The notes: a model not told the origin generated them from the sequence alone. Positions 1-5,822 are shown, counted from the first letter of the stretch. The stretch: 6,054 bases of DNA from Candidatus Methanogasteraceae archaeon UBA261 (GCA_002506015.1 DAWR01000169.1:1805-7858), one strand, 5' to 3'. Made by a program: numbers and translations.

Positions 1-25
1 CGCCCCACACATCCCGAGATATGTA

Positions 26-33
26 CTTATATG
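26..33 (+). promoter_or_regulatory. Possible TATA box for the hydrogenase operon
   Basis: The octamer CTTATATG resembles the archaeal box A consensus (TTTATATA-like). A start of transcription about 26 bases downstream, near base 55, would give a leader of about 33 bases carrying the SD site at 75-82. No strong BRE is evident, and the window edge is close, so the operon could instead be read from further upstream. This is a weak call based on one motif and its spacing. Confidence 0.35.
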
Positions 34-74
34 AGCCCACCCCAATAAGACATGCCGATCGTAATTGATCACAG

Positions 75-82
75 GGAGGCGA
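75..82 (+). promoter_or_regulatory. Shine-Dalgarno site fixing the hdrA-mvhD start at GTG 89
   Basis: GGAGGCGA matches the archaeal anti-SD complement GGAGGTGA at 7 of 8 positions and lies 6 bases before GTG 89. The frame is also open from TTG 65, but that start would lie upstream of the SD and add eight residues with no counterpart in HdrA proteins. The protein from GTG 89 begins with a short strand leading straight into the CxC motif, as HdrA family members do. Confidence 0.75.
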
Positions 83-88
83 GGGTTT

Positions 89-1675
89 GTGTCTATAGGA
101 CTATGTCTGTGTAAGTGTAACCGCACAATCAGTGATGTTGTCAACATTGACGCTCTATTCGACTGGTACAGAGAGCAGGGAATCGATGTCATGGGATGCG
201 ATGAGCTCTGTTCTGCCGACTGTCAGAATGAACTGCTCAACAACATCAGAGAGAACGAATGGAGTGGTATTGTGATTGGCGCGTGTTCGCCTAAGCACTA
301 CGAGACCACGAAGAATCAGTCTGCGATCCTGCAATCGATTGCAGACGCAGGGATCAATCCGAACAAAATCGCTTTTGCGAATCTTCGGGAGCAGCTTGCG
401 CTACCAAATTCGGGGGACGGTGTCCTCGAGAAGGCAAAGTGCTTAATCGATGTTGCGATCTCGAAGATCGAGCATTCCGCGGATGTTCTGGTTGAGGAGA
501 TACCGCCGCGGCGGTCAGCGCTCATAATCGGGGCAAGCATCTCAGGAGTGTTTGCAGCACTCAGGCTTGCGGATGCCGGATACAAGGTACATATCGTTGA
601 TAAAGGCGAGATCGGGGACTTTTCCGAATATATCACGCCTGAAGAGCTTGCAAAGATCGATGTTTCGCTTACCTGCGCGATGACGCCGTCGTTTGCCGGA
701 ATAAAGATGCATCCGAATGTTGTGATGTATCCGGAGACCACGCTCACCGACGTCTACGGGCGTGTCGGTGACTACACGGTACAGTTGGAAGGCGGTGAGA
801 TCCTGAAGGTGGGCGGGATCATCGTCTGCGTGCGGGACGCTGAACTCACGAGCAAGTTGCGACCGATCCTGCATATCGATATCGACAGTGAGGGCTACTT
901 CAGACCGAAGAACCCGGCGTTTGTTGTCGAGACGAGGGATCCTGGCAAGTATCTTGCTGTCGGGGATGATGTGCGCAGTGACATTCTTGCGGCGGATTCT
1001 GCGGTTCTCTCGCTCACAAGCATCCTTGACAAGAACGAGATTAACCACATAATCGAGGTCTCAGAGGTGGACGAAGACGTCTGCGGCGGCTGCGGGACGT
1101 GTGTTAAGACCTGCATGTTCCATGCAACCAGCATCGATTTAGCAAGGAACGTCTCTGTGACTGATGCCACGAGATGCGTCGGCTGTGGAAACTGTGTTGT
1201 CGCATGCCCGACCGGGGCAAGAGATCTGGTGAGATACCCGAATAGCTACATGATCGATGCGATACGGATTCTCGGAGGTTTCAAGACATCGGGGGCGTCG
1301 CCGAAGGTGCTTGCGATGCTCTGTGATGGTAGCGGGTATCCCGCGGCAGACCGGGCTGGCTTGATGGGGCTTACGTACCCGACAGGCGTTCTTCCGCTTC
1401 GGGTCTCATGTGCCGGCAGGGTTGACACCCAGTTCATCCTGTATGCGTTCAAGGTCGGATTTGATGGCGTCTTCATAGGCGAGTGCCCTGAAGGGGCGTG
1501 CCACAACATCGTCGGGAACACCGACCTTGCAAGGCGTGCGAACCTCTTCAGAGCGGTCTTGCGGAGCAGAGCAATTGATACCGACAGGCTCCGAATCGAG
1601 GAGATATCGCCGCTCGAAGGAGATCTCTTCGTGGAAGCGATCAACGAATTTGTAGATGAACTGCGGGGTGATTGA
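89..1675 (+). CDS. hdrA-mvhD: Compact HdrA-like / MvhD fusion protein, electron adaptor of an Mvh-type hydrogenase
   Basis: A 528-residue protein starting at GTG 89. Residues 1-125 match the HdrA N-terminal domain, with Cys6/8/10, Cys37/41/45 and Cys66 (ACSP). Residues 142-320 are a shortened flavoprotein-like domain whose nucleotide-binding motif is GASISG (148-153). Residues 325-385 are an HdrA-type ferredoxin with two [4Fe-4S] motifs, Cys332/335/338/342 and Cys363/366/369/373. Residues 400-528 are an MvhD/FlpD domain with Cys412, Cys441 (CAGR), Cys466 and Cys471 (CH). It should take electrons from MvhG and pass them to an Hdr partner in the cytoplasm. Free-standing HdrA is about 650 residues, and here some 230 residues of its middle are absent: the inserted ferredoxin and the second nucleotide-binding subdomain. 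HdrA-MvhD fusions are known (for example HdrA2 of Methanosarcina, from memory), but this reduced flavin domain is unusual, so FAD binding and bifurcation are doubtful. The stop lies one base before mvhG. Confidence 0.88.
   Translation: MSIGLCLCKCNRTISDVVNIDALFDWYREQGIDVMGCDELCSADCQNELLNNIRENEWSGIVIGACSPKHYETTKNQSAILQSIADAGINPNKIAFANLREQLALPNSGDGVLEKAKCLIDVAISKIEHSADVLVEEIPPRRSALIIGASISGVFAALRLADAGYKVHIVDKGEIGDFSEYITPEELAKIDVSLTCAMTPSFAGIKMHPNVVMYPETTLTDVYGRVGDYTVQLEGGEILKVGGIIVCVRDAELTSKLRPILHIDIDSEGYFRPKNPAFVVETRDPGKYLAVGDDVRSDILAADSAVLSLTSILDKNEINHIIEVSEVDEDVCGGCGTCVKTCMFHATSIDLARNVSVTDATRCVGCGNCVVACPTGARDLVRYPNSYMIDAIRILGGFKTSGASPKVLAMLCDGSGYPAADRAGLMGLTYPTGVLPLRVSCAGRVDTQFILYAFKVGFDGVFIGECPEGACHNIVGNTDLARRANLFRAVLRSRAIDTDRLRIEEISPLEGDLFVEAINEFVDELRGD
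1665..1671 (+). promoter_or_regulatory. Shine-Dalgarno site fixing the mvhG start at ATG 1677
   Basis: GGGGTGA lies 5 bases before ATG 1677 and overlaps the last codons of the upstream gene. An in-frame ATG at 1656 lies upstream of this site and has no SD of its own. MvhG proteins start only a few residues before the first WxxxCxGCH motif, which also favours 1677. Confidence 0.75.
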
Positions 1676-1676
1676 T

Positions 1677-2615
1677 ATGGGAGAAAAGGTACAAGTGGCA
1701 ACAACGTGGCTTCAGAGCTGCTCGGGGTGCCATATCTCGTTACTGGATCTGCACGAGGAACTCCTCGATGTCCTTGACTTAATCGAGATTGTGTACTCTC
1801 CACTAATGGACATCAAAGAGATTCCCAGGGTCACTGTGGGACTCGTAGAGGGTGCAGTTGCAAATGATTATAACGAAGAGGTTCTGCGCGAGATGCGGGA
1901 GCAATCGGATATCCTGGTCGCGTTCGGGACGTGCGCGTGCTTTGGTGGGATACCAGGGATGCGGAATCTGCACCTGCTGCAGGATGTGCTCGCCCGTGCA
2001 TACGTCGAGACCGAGAGCACGGTTGACGGAATCATCCCGGAGTCACCCGAGATTCCGGCTCTGAAGCAGCACGTCCATGCGATCTCTGACATAGTTAAGG
2101 TGGATTACATGATTCCGGGGTGTCCGCCTCCACCGCAGATGATAAAAAACGCAATCGTTGCCCTCGTAAACGGTGAGGAGATTGTGCTTCCCACAAAGAA
2201 CCTATGCAACGACTGCAAGCGGAAGCACGACTCGATGCTCATCCCGAAGCGTGCGTTCCTAACCGAGGCTGTGCAGAGCGCACCCGAACTCGATAAAATC
2301 GACCGGGACAAGTGCTTCCTTGAGCAGGGCGTGATGTGCATGGGACCTGCGACCCGCACCGGATGCGGATCACGATGTCTTGATGCGAACATGCCGTGCC
2401 GGGGCTGCATGGGACCAACACCTGACGCTCTTGAACAGGGCGCAAAGATCGTCAACGCGCTCGCATCGATTCTGCCTGCGGGCGGACTGATGTTCAACGA
2501 GGACGTGGTCGGGACCGGATACAGGTACTCGCTTCCGGTCTCGATATACCCGCATCGGGCTGATGATCTGGAGGAAGAGGTGAACGAAGAGGAGAATGAG
2601 GGGGATGAACAATGA
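1677..2615 (+). CDS. mvhG: F420-non-reducing [NiFe]-hydrogenase small subunit MvhG
   Basis: A 312-residue iron-sulfur subunit that relays electrons between the NiFe site in MvhA and the MvhD domain. The N-terminus carries Cys15 and Cys18 (CSGCH); together with Cys86 (GTC) and Cys149 (PGCPPPP) these fit the proximal [4Fe-4S] cluster. Cys177/180 (LCNDC) and Cys213/221/230/234/241/244 in the C-terminal half fit two further clusters. No twin-arginine signal or membrane helix is present, so it is a soluble cytoplasmic group 3 enzyme rather than a periplasmic uptake hydrogenase. Its length is close to the roughly 300 residues usual for MvhG. The last 17 residues (296-312) form a strongly acidic tail rich in Glu. 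The stop overlaps the mvhA start by 4 bp (ATGA), so translation of the two subunits is probably coupled. Confidence 0.95.
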   Translation: MGEKVQVATTWLQSCSGCHISLLDLHEELLDVLDLIEIVYSPLMDIKEIPRVTVGLVEGAVANDYNEEVLREMREQSDILVAFGTCACFGGIPGMRNLHLLQDVLARAYVETESTVDGIIPESPEIPALKQHVHAISDIVKVDYMIPGCPPPPQMIKNAIVALVNGEEIVLPTKNLCNDCKRKHDSMLIPKRAFLTEAVQSAPELDKIDRDKCFLEQGVMCMGPATRTGCGSRCLDANMPCRGCMGPTPDALEQGAKIVNALASILPAGGLMFNEDVVGTGYRYSLPVSIYPHRADDLEEEVNEEENEGDEQ

Positions 2616-4006
2616 AAAAAATCGTAATTGAGCCGGTAACAAAGGTCGAAGGGCATGGAAAGGTCACAATTCACCTGGATGACAACGGCGATGTCGAGGA
2701 AGCCCGGTTCCACGTAACCGAGTTTCGAGGCTTTGAGAAGTTCCTTGAAGGGCGAAAGATCTGGGAGACGCCGAGAATCACAACAAGGATATGCGGAATC
2801 TGCCCGGTGAGCCACCACCTTGCAGCGGCAAAGGCGTGCGACGATCTCTTTGGTCTTGAGATCCCACCTGCAGCAGCCATGCTCAGGGAATTGATGCATG
2901 TCGGACAGACCGTGCATTCGCACTCGCTTCACTTCTTTTATCTTGCAGCACCCGACTTTCTGTTGCCCGATGACCCGGCAACAAGGAACATCATGGGCGT
3001 AATCGGCGCAAACCCCGAGCTTGCCAAAAAGGCGATCAAACTCCGGAAGTTCGGGCAGACGGTAATTGAGCGGATCGGCGGAAAGGCGATTCACCCGGTG
3101 ACCGCAATTCCCGGCGGGATGAGTATGTCGCTTTCGCCTGGCGTGCGGGATGAGATGTTGAGTCAGGTGGATGAGGCGATCGAACTCTCAGAGCTCGCGG
3201 TTGCAGTCGCAAAGGACGCACTGGACGGATTTGATCCGAATTTCGCAAAAATCGAGACGAACCACCTCGGGCTTGTGAAGGACGGCAACCTTGAACTCTA
3301 TGACGGCGATATCCGGCTCAAAGGCATGGATGGCGACGTTCTCGAGGAGTTTGAGTGCCACAATTACCTGGACTACATCGGAGAGCATGTCAATTCGTGG
3401 AGCTATCTCAAGTTCCCGTTCTACAAGAAACAGGGCTATCCTGACGGCGTCTACCGTGTCGGACCGCTCGGCAGGCTGAATGTCGCAGATGGCATCTCAA
3501 CGCCGCTTGCAGCCGAGGAGTTCAAGGAATTCAAGAAGCTGGGTGATCCTGTGCAGCAGACGGTCTACTACCACTACGCACGGATGATAGAGGTGCTGTA
3601 TGCCAGCGAACGCGCAAAGGAACTCCTCGAAGACAACGAGATCATAAGCGAGGATGTCAGAGTGCCGGTCGTGAAAGGCGAGGGCGAGGGCGTTGGTGTC
3701 ATCGAGGCGCCGAGAGGAACACTCCTCCACCACTACAAGGCGGATGACATGGGCGACATCACCTCATCAAACCTGATCGTTGCAACCGTCAACAACAATC
3801 CTGCAATGGATATGAGCGTGAAAGAAGTTGCAAAGAGGGAGATTAAGGGCGGAGAGATCACCGAAAGCATCCTCAATCATGTCGAGATGGCGATTCGGTG
3901 CTATGATCCGTGCATCTCCTGCGCAACTCATGCCGTCGGGAAGATGCCACTCATAGTTGAGCTTTACGACGAGCGCGGAAACCGCATATCAGCGGTTGCG
4001 AGGTGA
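2612..4006 (+). CDS. mvhA: F420-non-reducing [NiFe]-hydrogenase large (catalytic) subunit MvhA
   Basis: A 464-residue catalytic subunit that splits or forms H2 at the NiFe(CN)2CO centre. The first nickel motif is RICGICPVSHH (Arg59, Cys61, Cys64, His68) and the second is DPCISCATH (Asp432, Cys434, Cys437, His440). The N-terminal VEGHG with Glu13, and EAPRG (365-369), are standard active-site elements of group 3 large subunits. All nickel ligands are cysteine; there is no in-frame TGA, so it is not a selenoprotein. The 24 residues after His440 are the extension that a maturation protease normally removes after metal insertion, so this enzyme should need processing; the gene on the opposite strand at 4262-4708 is the candidate. 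A purine-rich SD (GGGGGATGA, 2600-2608) lies within the end of mvhG. The start at ATG 2612 is supported by the 4-bp overlap and the MKKIVIEP family N-terminus. Confidence 0.96.
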   Translation: MKKIVIEPVTKVEGHGKVTIHLDDNGDVEEARFHVTEFRGFEKFLEGRKIWETPRITTRICGICPVSHHLAAAKACDDLFGLEIPPAAAMLRELMHVGQTVHSHSLHFFYLAAPDFLLPDDPATRNIMGVIGANPELAKKAIKLRKFGQTVIERIGGKAIHPVTAIPGGMSMSLSPGVRDEMLSQVDEAIELSELAVAVAKDALDGFDPNFAKIETNHLGLVKDGNLELYDGDIRLKGMDGDVLEEFECHNYLDYIGEHVNSWSYLKFPFYKKQGYPDGVYRVGPLGRLNVADGISTPLAAEEFKEFKKLGDPVQQTVYYHYARMIEVLYASERAKELLEDNEIISEDVRVPVVKGEGEGVGVIEAPRGTLLHHYKADDMGDITSSNLIVATVNNNPAMDMSVKEVAKREIKGGEITESILNHVEMAIRCYDPCISCATHAVGKMPLIVELYDERGNRISAVAR

Positions 4007-4015
4007 GGTGGGGTC

Positions 4016-4261
4016 ATGGATCCCAAAGCCGTGCTCGATACAAGGGTCAAGCCCAAACTCGTTGACCTATTTGGTGATGTGATGGCAAACCAGATCATCA
4101 CCGGAAGCGCAAAGAAGGCGGGTGCGAACCCTGCATCACTCGATGAAGCCGGTTTCAGGAAACTCGTTGATGCCATCGGTGCTGACCCCAAGTTCATAGG
4201 TATGATTGGGAAGAAGGCAACGATAACGGTTCTGGCATGGAAAGGAGACTTAGCAAGGTAG
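4016..4261 (+). CDS. Small conserved-looking protein of the hydrogenase operon, function unknown
   Basis: I do not recognise this 81-residue protein well enough to name it. It starts 9 bp after mvhA with a good SD (GAGGTG, 4005-4010, 5 bases before the ATG) and its codon use resembles its neighbours, so it is almost certainly translated as the last gene of the operon. There is no cysteine, no signal peptide and no membrane segment. Residues 5-35 and 42-66 look like amphipathic helices separated by a short loop (GANPASLDE), and the tail is rich in Lys and hydrophobic residues (IGKKATITVLAWK). The absence of cysteine argues against a cluster carrier or nickel metallochaperone. From its position it could be an assembly or docking factor for the hydrogenase-Hdr complex, but this is inference. 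Its stop codon directly abuts that of the convergent protease gene. Confidence 0.8.
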   Translation: MDPKAVLDTRVKPKLVDLFGDVMANQIITGSAKKAGANPASLDEAGFRKLVDAIGADPKFIGMIGKKATITVLAWKGDLAR

Positions 4262-4708
4262 TTAGTGAAGTAGCAGCAGTTCGGTCATTGCGGAGACGGC
4301 ATCTTTGCATGCCGCGCTTCCTTTTTCTGTCAGTTTCTCGCCAAACGAGAAGTCGTAACCCTTGATGATCACAGCGTAGCAGAGAGGAGCCTTGTGATAG
4401 AGTTTCTCTGCAATATTCAGGATCTCAGAGATTGATATCACGTTAGTGTATGCAGCATTTGGGCGAGCAGGATTTGCGTCGATCTTCTTGATGCAGAACG
4501 GTTCATCGATCATGCCTGCATCTACGAAGATTATGAGGTCGTAGTTCACGATTGTCTCGGCTAAGGAGATGTCAAGTTGCTGATATGTGGCCAGTGATGC
4601 GTCCTTCAGCCGGTTCTTCAGGAGATCTGCCGCATAGATGCCAAGACCGTCATCGCGTCTTGTCCTGTTGCCGCAGCCGATTATGAGTGTCGCAGAGCGT
4701 GTTTCCAT
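4262..4708 (-). CDS. Hydrogenase maturation protease (M52/HyaD-HycI family)
   Basis: A 148-residue protein of normal family length. It would cleave the C-terminal extension of a [NiFe]-hydrogenase large subunit after nickel insertion. The N-terminal motif GCGNRTRRDDGLG (residues 11-23) is the family signature, and Asp20 takes the place of the first nickel-sensing acidic residue. FVDAG (61-65) supplies Asp63, equivalent to the second ligand. The late motif IIKGYDFSFGEKL (114-126) is typical of proteases serving group 3 hydrogenases. The histidine expected just after the second ligand region (S/T-H-x-L/I-S in relatives) appears to be Asn89 (TNVIS). His105 is the nearest alternative, so the third ligand is uncertain. 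The likely substrate is MvhA, encoded convergently on the other strand. No SD precedes the ATG; a TATA-like box 25-33 bases upstream suggests a nearly leaderless transcript. Confidence 0.88.
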   Translation of the reverse strand: METRSATLIIGCGNRTRRDDGLGIYAADLLKNRLKDASLATYQQLDISLAETIVNYDLIIFVDAGMIDEPFCIKKIDANPARPNAAYTNVISISEILNIAEKLYHKAPLCYAVIIKGYDFSFGEKLTEKGSAACKDAVSAMTELLLLH

Positions 4709-4732
4709 GCAGTGATTAATTTACACCGACAG

Positions 4733-4741
4733 ATATTAAAA
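4733..4741 (-). promoter_or_regulatory. TATA-like promoter of the maturation protease gene
   Basis: On the minus strand TTTTAATAT is centred about 29 bases before the ATG at 4708. Transcription would start about 26 bases downstream of the box, near 4711, leaving a leader of only about 3 bases. No SD-like sequence lies before the ATG, which fits leaderless initiation. The inference rests on motif and spacing. Confidence 0.5.
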
Positions 4742-4744
4742 CCG

Positions 4745-4762
4745 GTGCCAGCGCTTAGTGCC
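4745..4762 (-). repeat. Pair of GGCAC direct repeats upstream of the protease promoter
   Basis: On the minus strand GGCAC occurs twice, at 4758-4762 and 4745-4749, exactly 13 bases apart and ending a few bases before the TATA-like box. The position would suit an activator or TFB contact, but two 5-base words can easily occur by chance. Confidence 0.2.
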
Positions 4763-4793
4763 GCATCTTCGGACGCAAACCCGCGCGTTGCAA

Positions 4794-4806
4794 GTATCGT
4801 TGATAC
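4794..4806. repeat. Short inverted repeat in the divergent promoter region
   Basis: GTATC-GTT-GATAC is a perfect 5-bp dyad with a 3-base centre, 27 bases upstream of the TATA box of the nif3-like gene. It could be an operator for a small dimeric regulator, but arms this short are weak evidence. Confidence 0.25.
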
Positions 4807-4832
4807 ATGACCCGTCCCACATCATCACAAGG

Positions 4833-4840
4833 TTTAAATT
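4833..4840 (+). promoter_or_regulatory. TATA box of the nif3-like gene, leaderless promoter
   Basis: TTTAAATT is a good archaeal box A, preceded by the purine-containing CACAAGG where a BRE would lie. Its centre is 27-28 bases upstream of the A of ATG 4864, the spacing expected if transcription begins at or within a base or two of the start codon. No SD is present between the box and the gene. Confidence 0.6.
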
Positions 4841-4863
4841 AAGATCGTCTGTTATTTTAGTCT

Positions 4864-5643
4864 ATGCGACTATCTGAAATAGTTACCCTGCTCGAGGAGA
4901 TTGCGCCACCTGAACTTGCTTACGAATCTGACAGAGATCGGATCGGCATGGTACTCGATCGCGGGAACAATGTGAATCGGGTTGCAGTTGCGCTGGACGT
5001 TACCGATTATGTGCTTGAGGAGGCTGCACGGGCTGAAGTGGATATCCTGGTCACGCACCACACCCCCATATACAATCCAATCCACAAGATCTCAAGAAAC
5101 CTCTCTGACTCGCTGAAGATCGCACTTGAGAACGAGATCTCAATATATGCGATGCACACGAACTATGATCGGGCATTGGGTGGAGTCAACGATGTTCTTG
5201 CAGAAGAGCTCGAGCTGCAGGATGTCGAAGAACTGGATCCGGGTCGCATCGGGAGACTGGAATATCCGACAACGACCGGAGAGTTTGCGCAGTTTGTGGC
5301 GCAGCGCCTGAATGTCTCGGTCAAGTGGAGCGGAGAGCGCGAGATCGAGACGGTGATGGTCATCGGAGGCAGTGGTCTCAACGGGGAGTTCGTGGAGCTT
5401 GCTATCGAAGGCGGAGCTGACGCCCTCGTATCCGGAGAATTGCGGCATGATGCGATCAGAAAAGCACGCAATCTGGCACTGATCGACGCCACGCATTACG
5501 CAACCGAGATTCCGGCGATGAAGCGGCTATGTGACAGATTGCCCATTGATACCGTCTTTATCGACCATGTGCCTGATGTCAACGTGGTGAACGCCACCCA
5601 CACGCCCCACATCGAACAGATGTCATGGTACGGCGGACTGTAG
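4864..5643 (+). CDS. Nif3-like dinuclear metal-centre protein
   Basis: A 259-residue member of the Nif3/YbgI family, often annotated as GTP cyclohydrolase I type 2 homologue; the cellular role of the archaeal members is not established. The metal-binding pattern is complete: His65 and His66 in THHTPIY, His98 and Asp102 in MHTNYDRALGGVND, and His211 and Glu215 in DATHYATE near the C-terminus. The length matches the short, single-unit form of the family (about 250 residues), without the inserted PII-like domain found in many bacterial versions. No signal peptide or membrane segment is visible, so it is soluble. It stands alone, with its own leaderless promoter diverging from the protease gene, and nothing in the sequence ties it functionally to the hydrogenase. 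The start at ATG 4864 is set by the promoter spacing and by MRLSEIVTLLEEIAP, the usual N-terminus. Confidence 0.93.
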   Translation: MRLSEIVTLLEEIAPPELAYESDRDRIGMVLDRGNNVNRVAVALDVTDYVLEEAARAEVDILVTHHTPIYNPIHKISRNLSDSLKIALENEISIYAMHTNYDRALGGVNDVLAEELELQDVEELDPGRIGRLEYPTTTGEFAQFVAQRLNVSVKWSGEREIETVMVIGGSGLNGEFVELAIEGGADALVSGELRHDAIRKARNLALIDATHYATEIPAMKRLCDRLPIDTVFIDHVPDVNVVNATHTPHIEQMSWYGGL

Positions 5644-5773
5644 TTATAGTTCATCTGAGTTCGGTTAAGCATCGCAAGCTATATTCATAGTGCGCACACC
5701 CCTCTCGCCATATTTGCCGATCCATGCCACCATGCACAAAAGTAATCTCGTTCATTCAGCGCCAGTACATTTA

Positions 5774-5822
5774 ATCAATTGTTGTGCACGTTTATGACCC
5801 GGTTTTAGATAAAACAATTGAT
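5774..5822. repeat. Perfect 10-bp inverted repeat with 29-base spacer
   Basis: ATCAATTGTT at 5774-5783 is the exact reverse complement of AACAATTGAT at 5813-5822. The spacer contains a GTGCAC palindrome and a TTTTA-GA-TAAAA dyad (5803-5814). It might be a regulatory dyad, a stem-loop in RNA, or the remnant of a mobile-element end; no transposase or target duplication is visible. Confidence 0.55.

Noticed and set aside
65..88. TTG start at 65 for the HdrA-MvhD gene
   Set aside because: The strong Shine-Dalgarno site lies downstream of it at 75-82, and the eight extra residues do not look like HdrA.
542..1048. Minus-strand open frames opposite the HdrA-MvhD gene (also 316-747 and 1246-1803)
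   Set aside because: These are antisense shadows of a strongly supported gene, rich in Ser/Arg/Pro, with no recognisable motifs.
1656..1676. ATG at 1656 as the start of mvhG
   Set aside because: It has no ribosome site of its own, whereas GGGGTGA sits at the right distance from ATG 1677, and MvhG proteins begin close to the CxGC motif.
1677..1740. Twin-arginine export signal on the small subunit
   Set aside because: The CSGC motif begins at residue 15, leaving no room for a signal peptide; this is a cytoplasmic enzyme.
2105..3094. Long open frame on the minus strand (329 residues) opposite mvhG and mvhA
   Set aside because: It lies wholly antisense to two well-recognised genes, has no ribosome site or family resemblance, and such frames arise readily opposite GC-ending codons.
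3908..3940. Selenocysteine or extension-less (VhuU-like) end of the large subunit
   Set aside because: The DPCISCATH motif uses ordinary cysteine codons, and the protein continues 24 residues beyond it.
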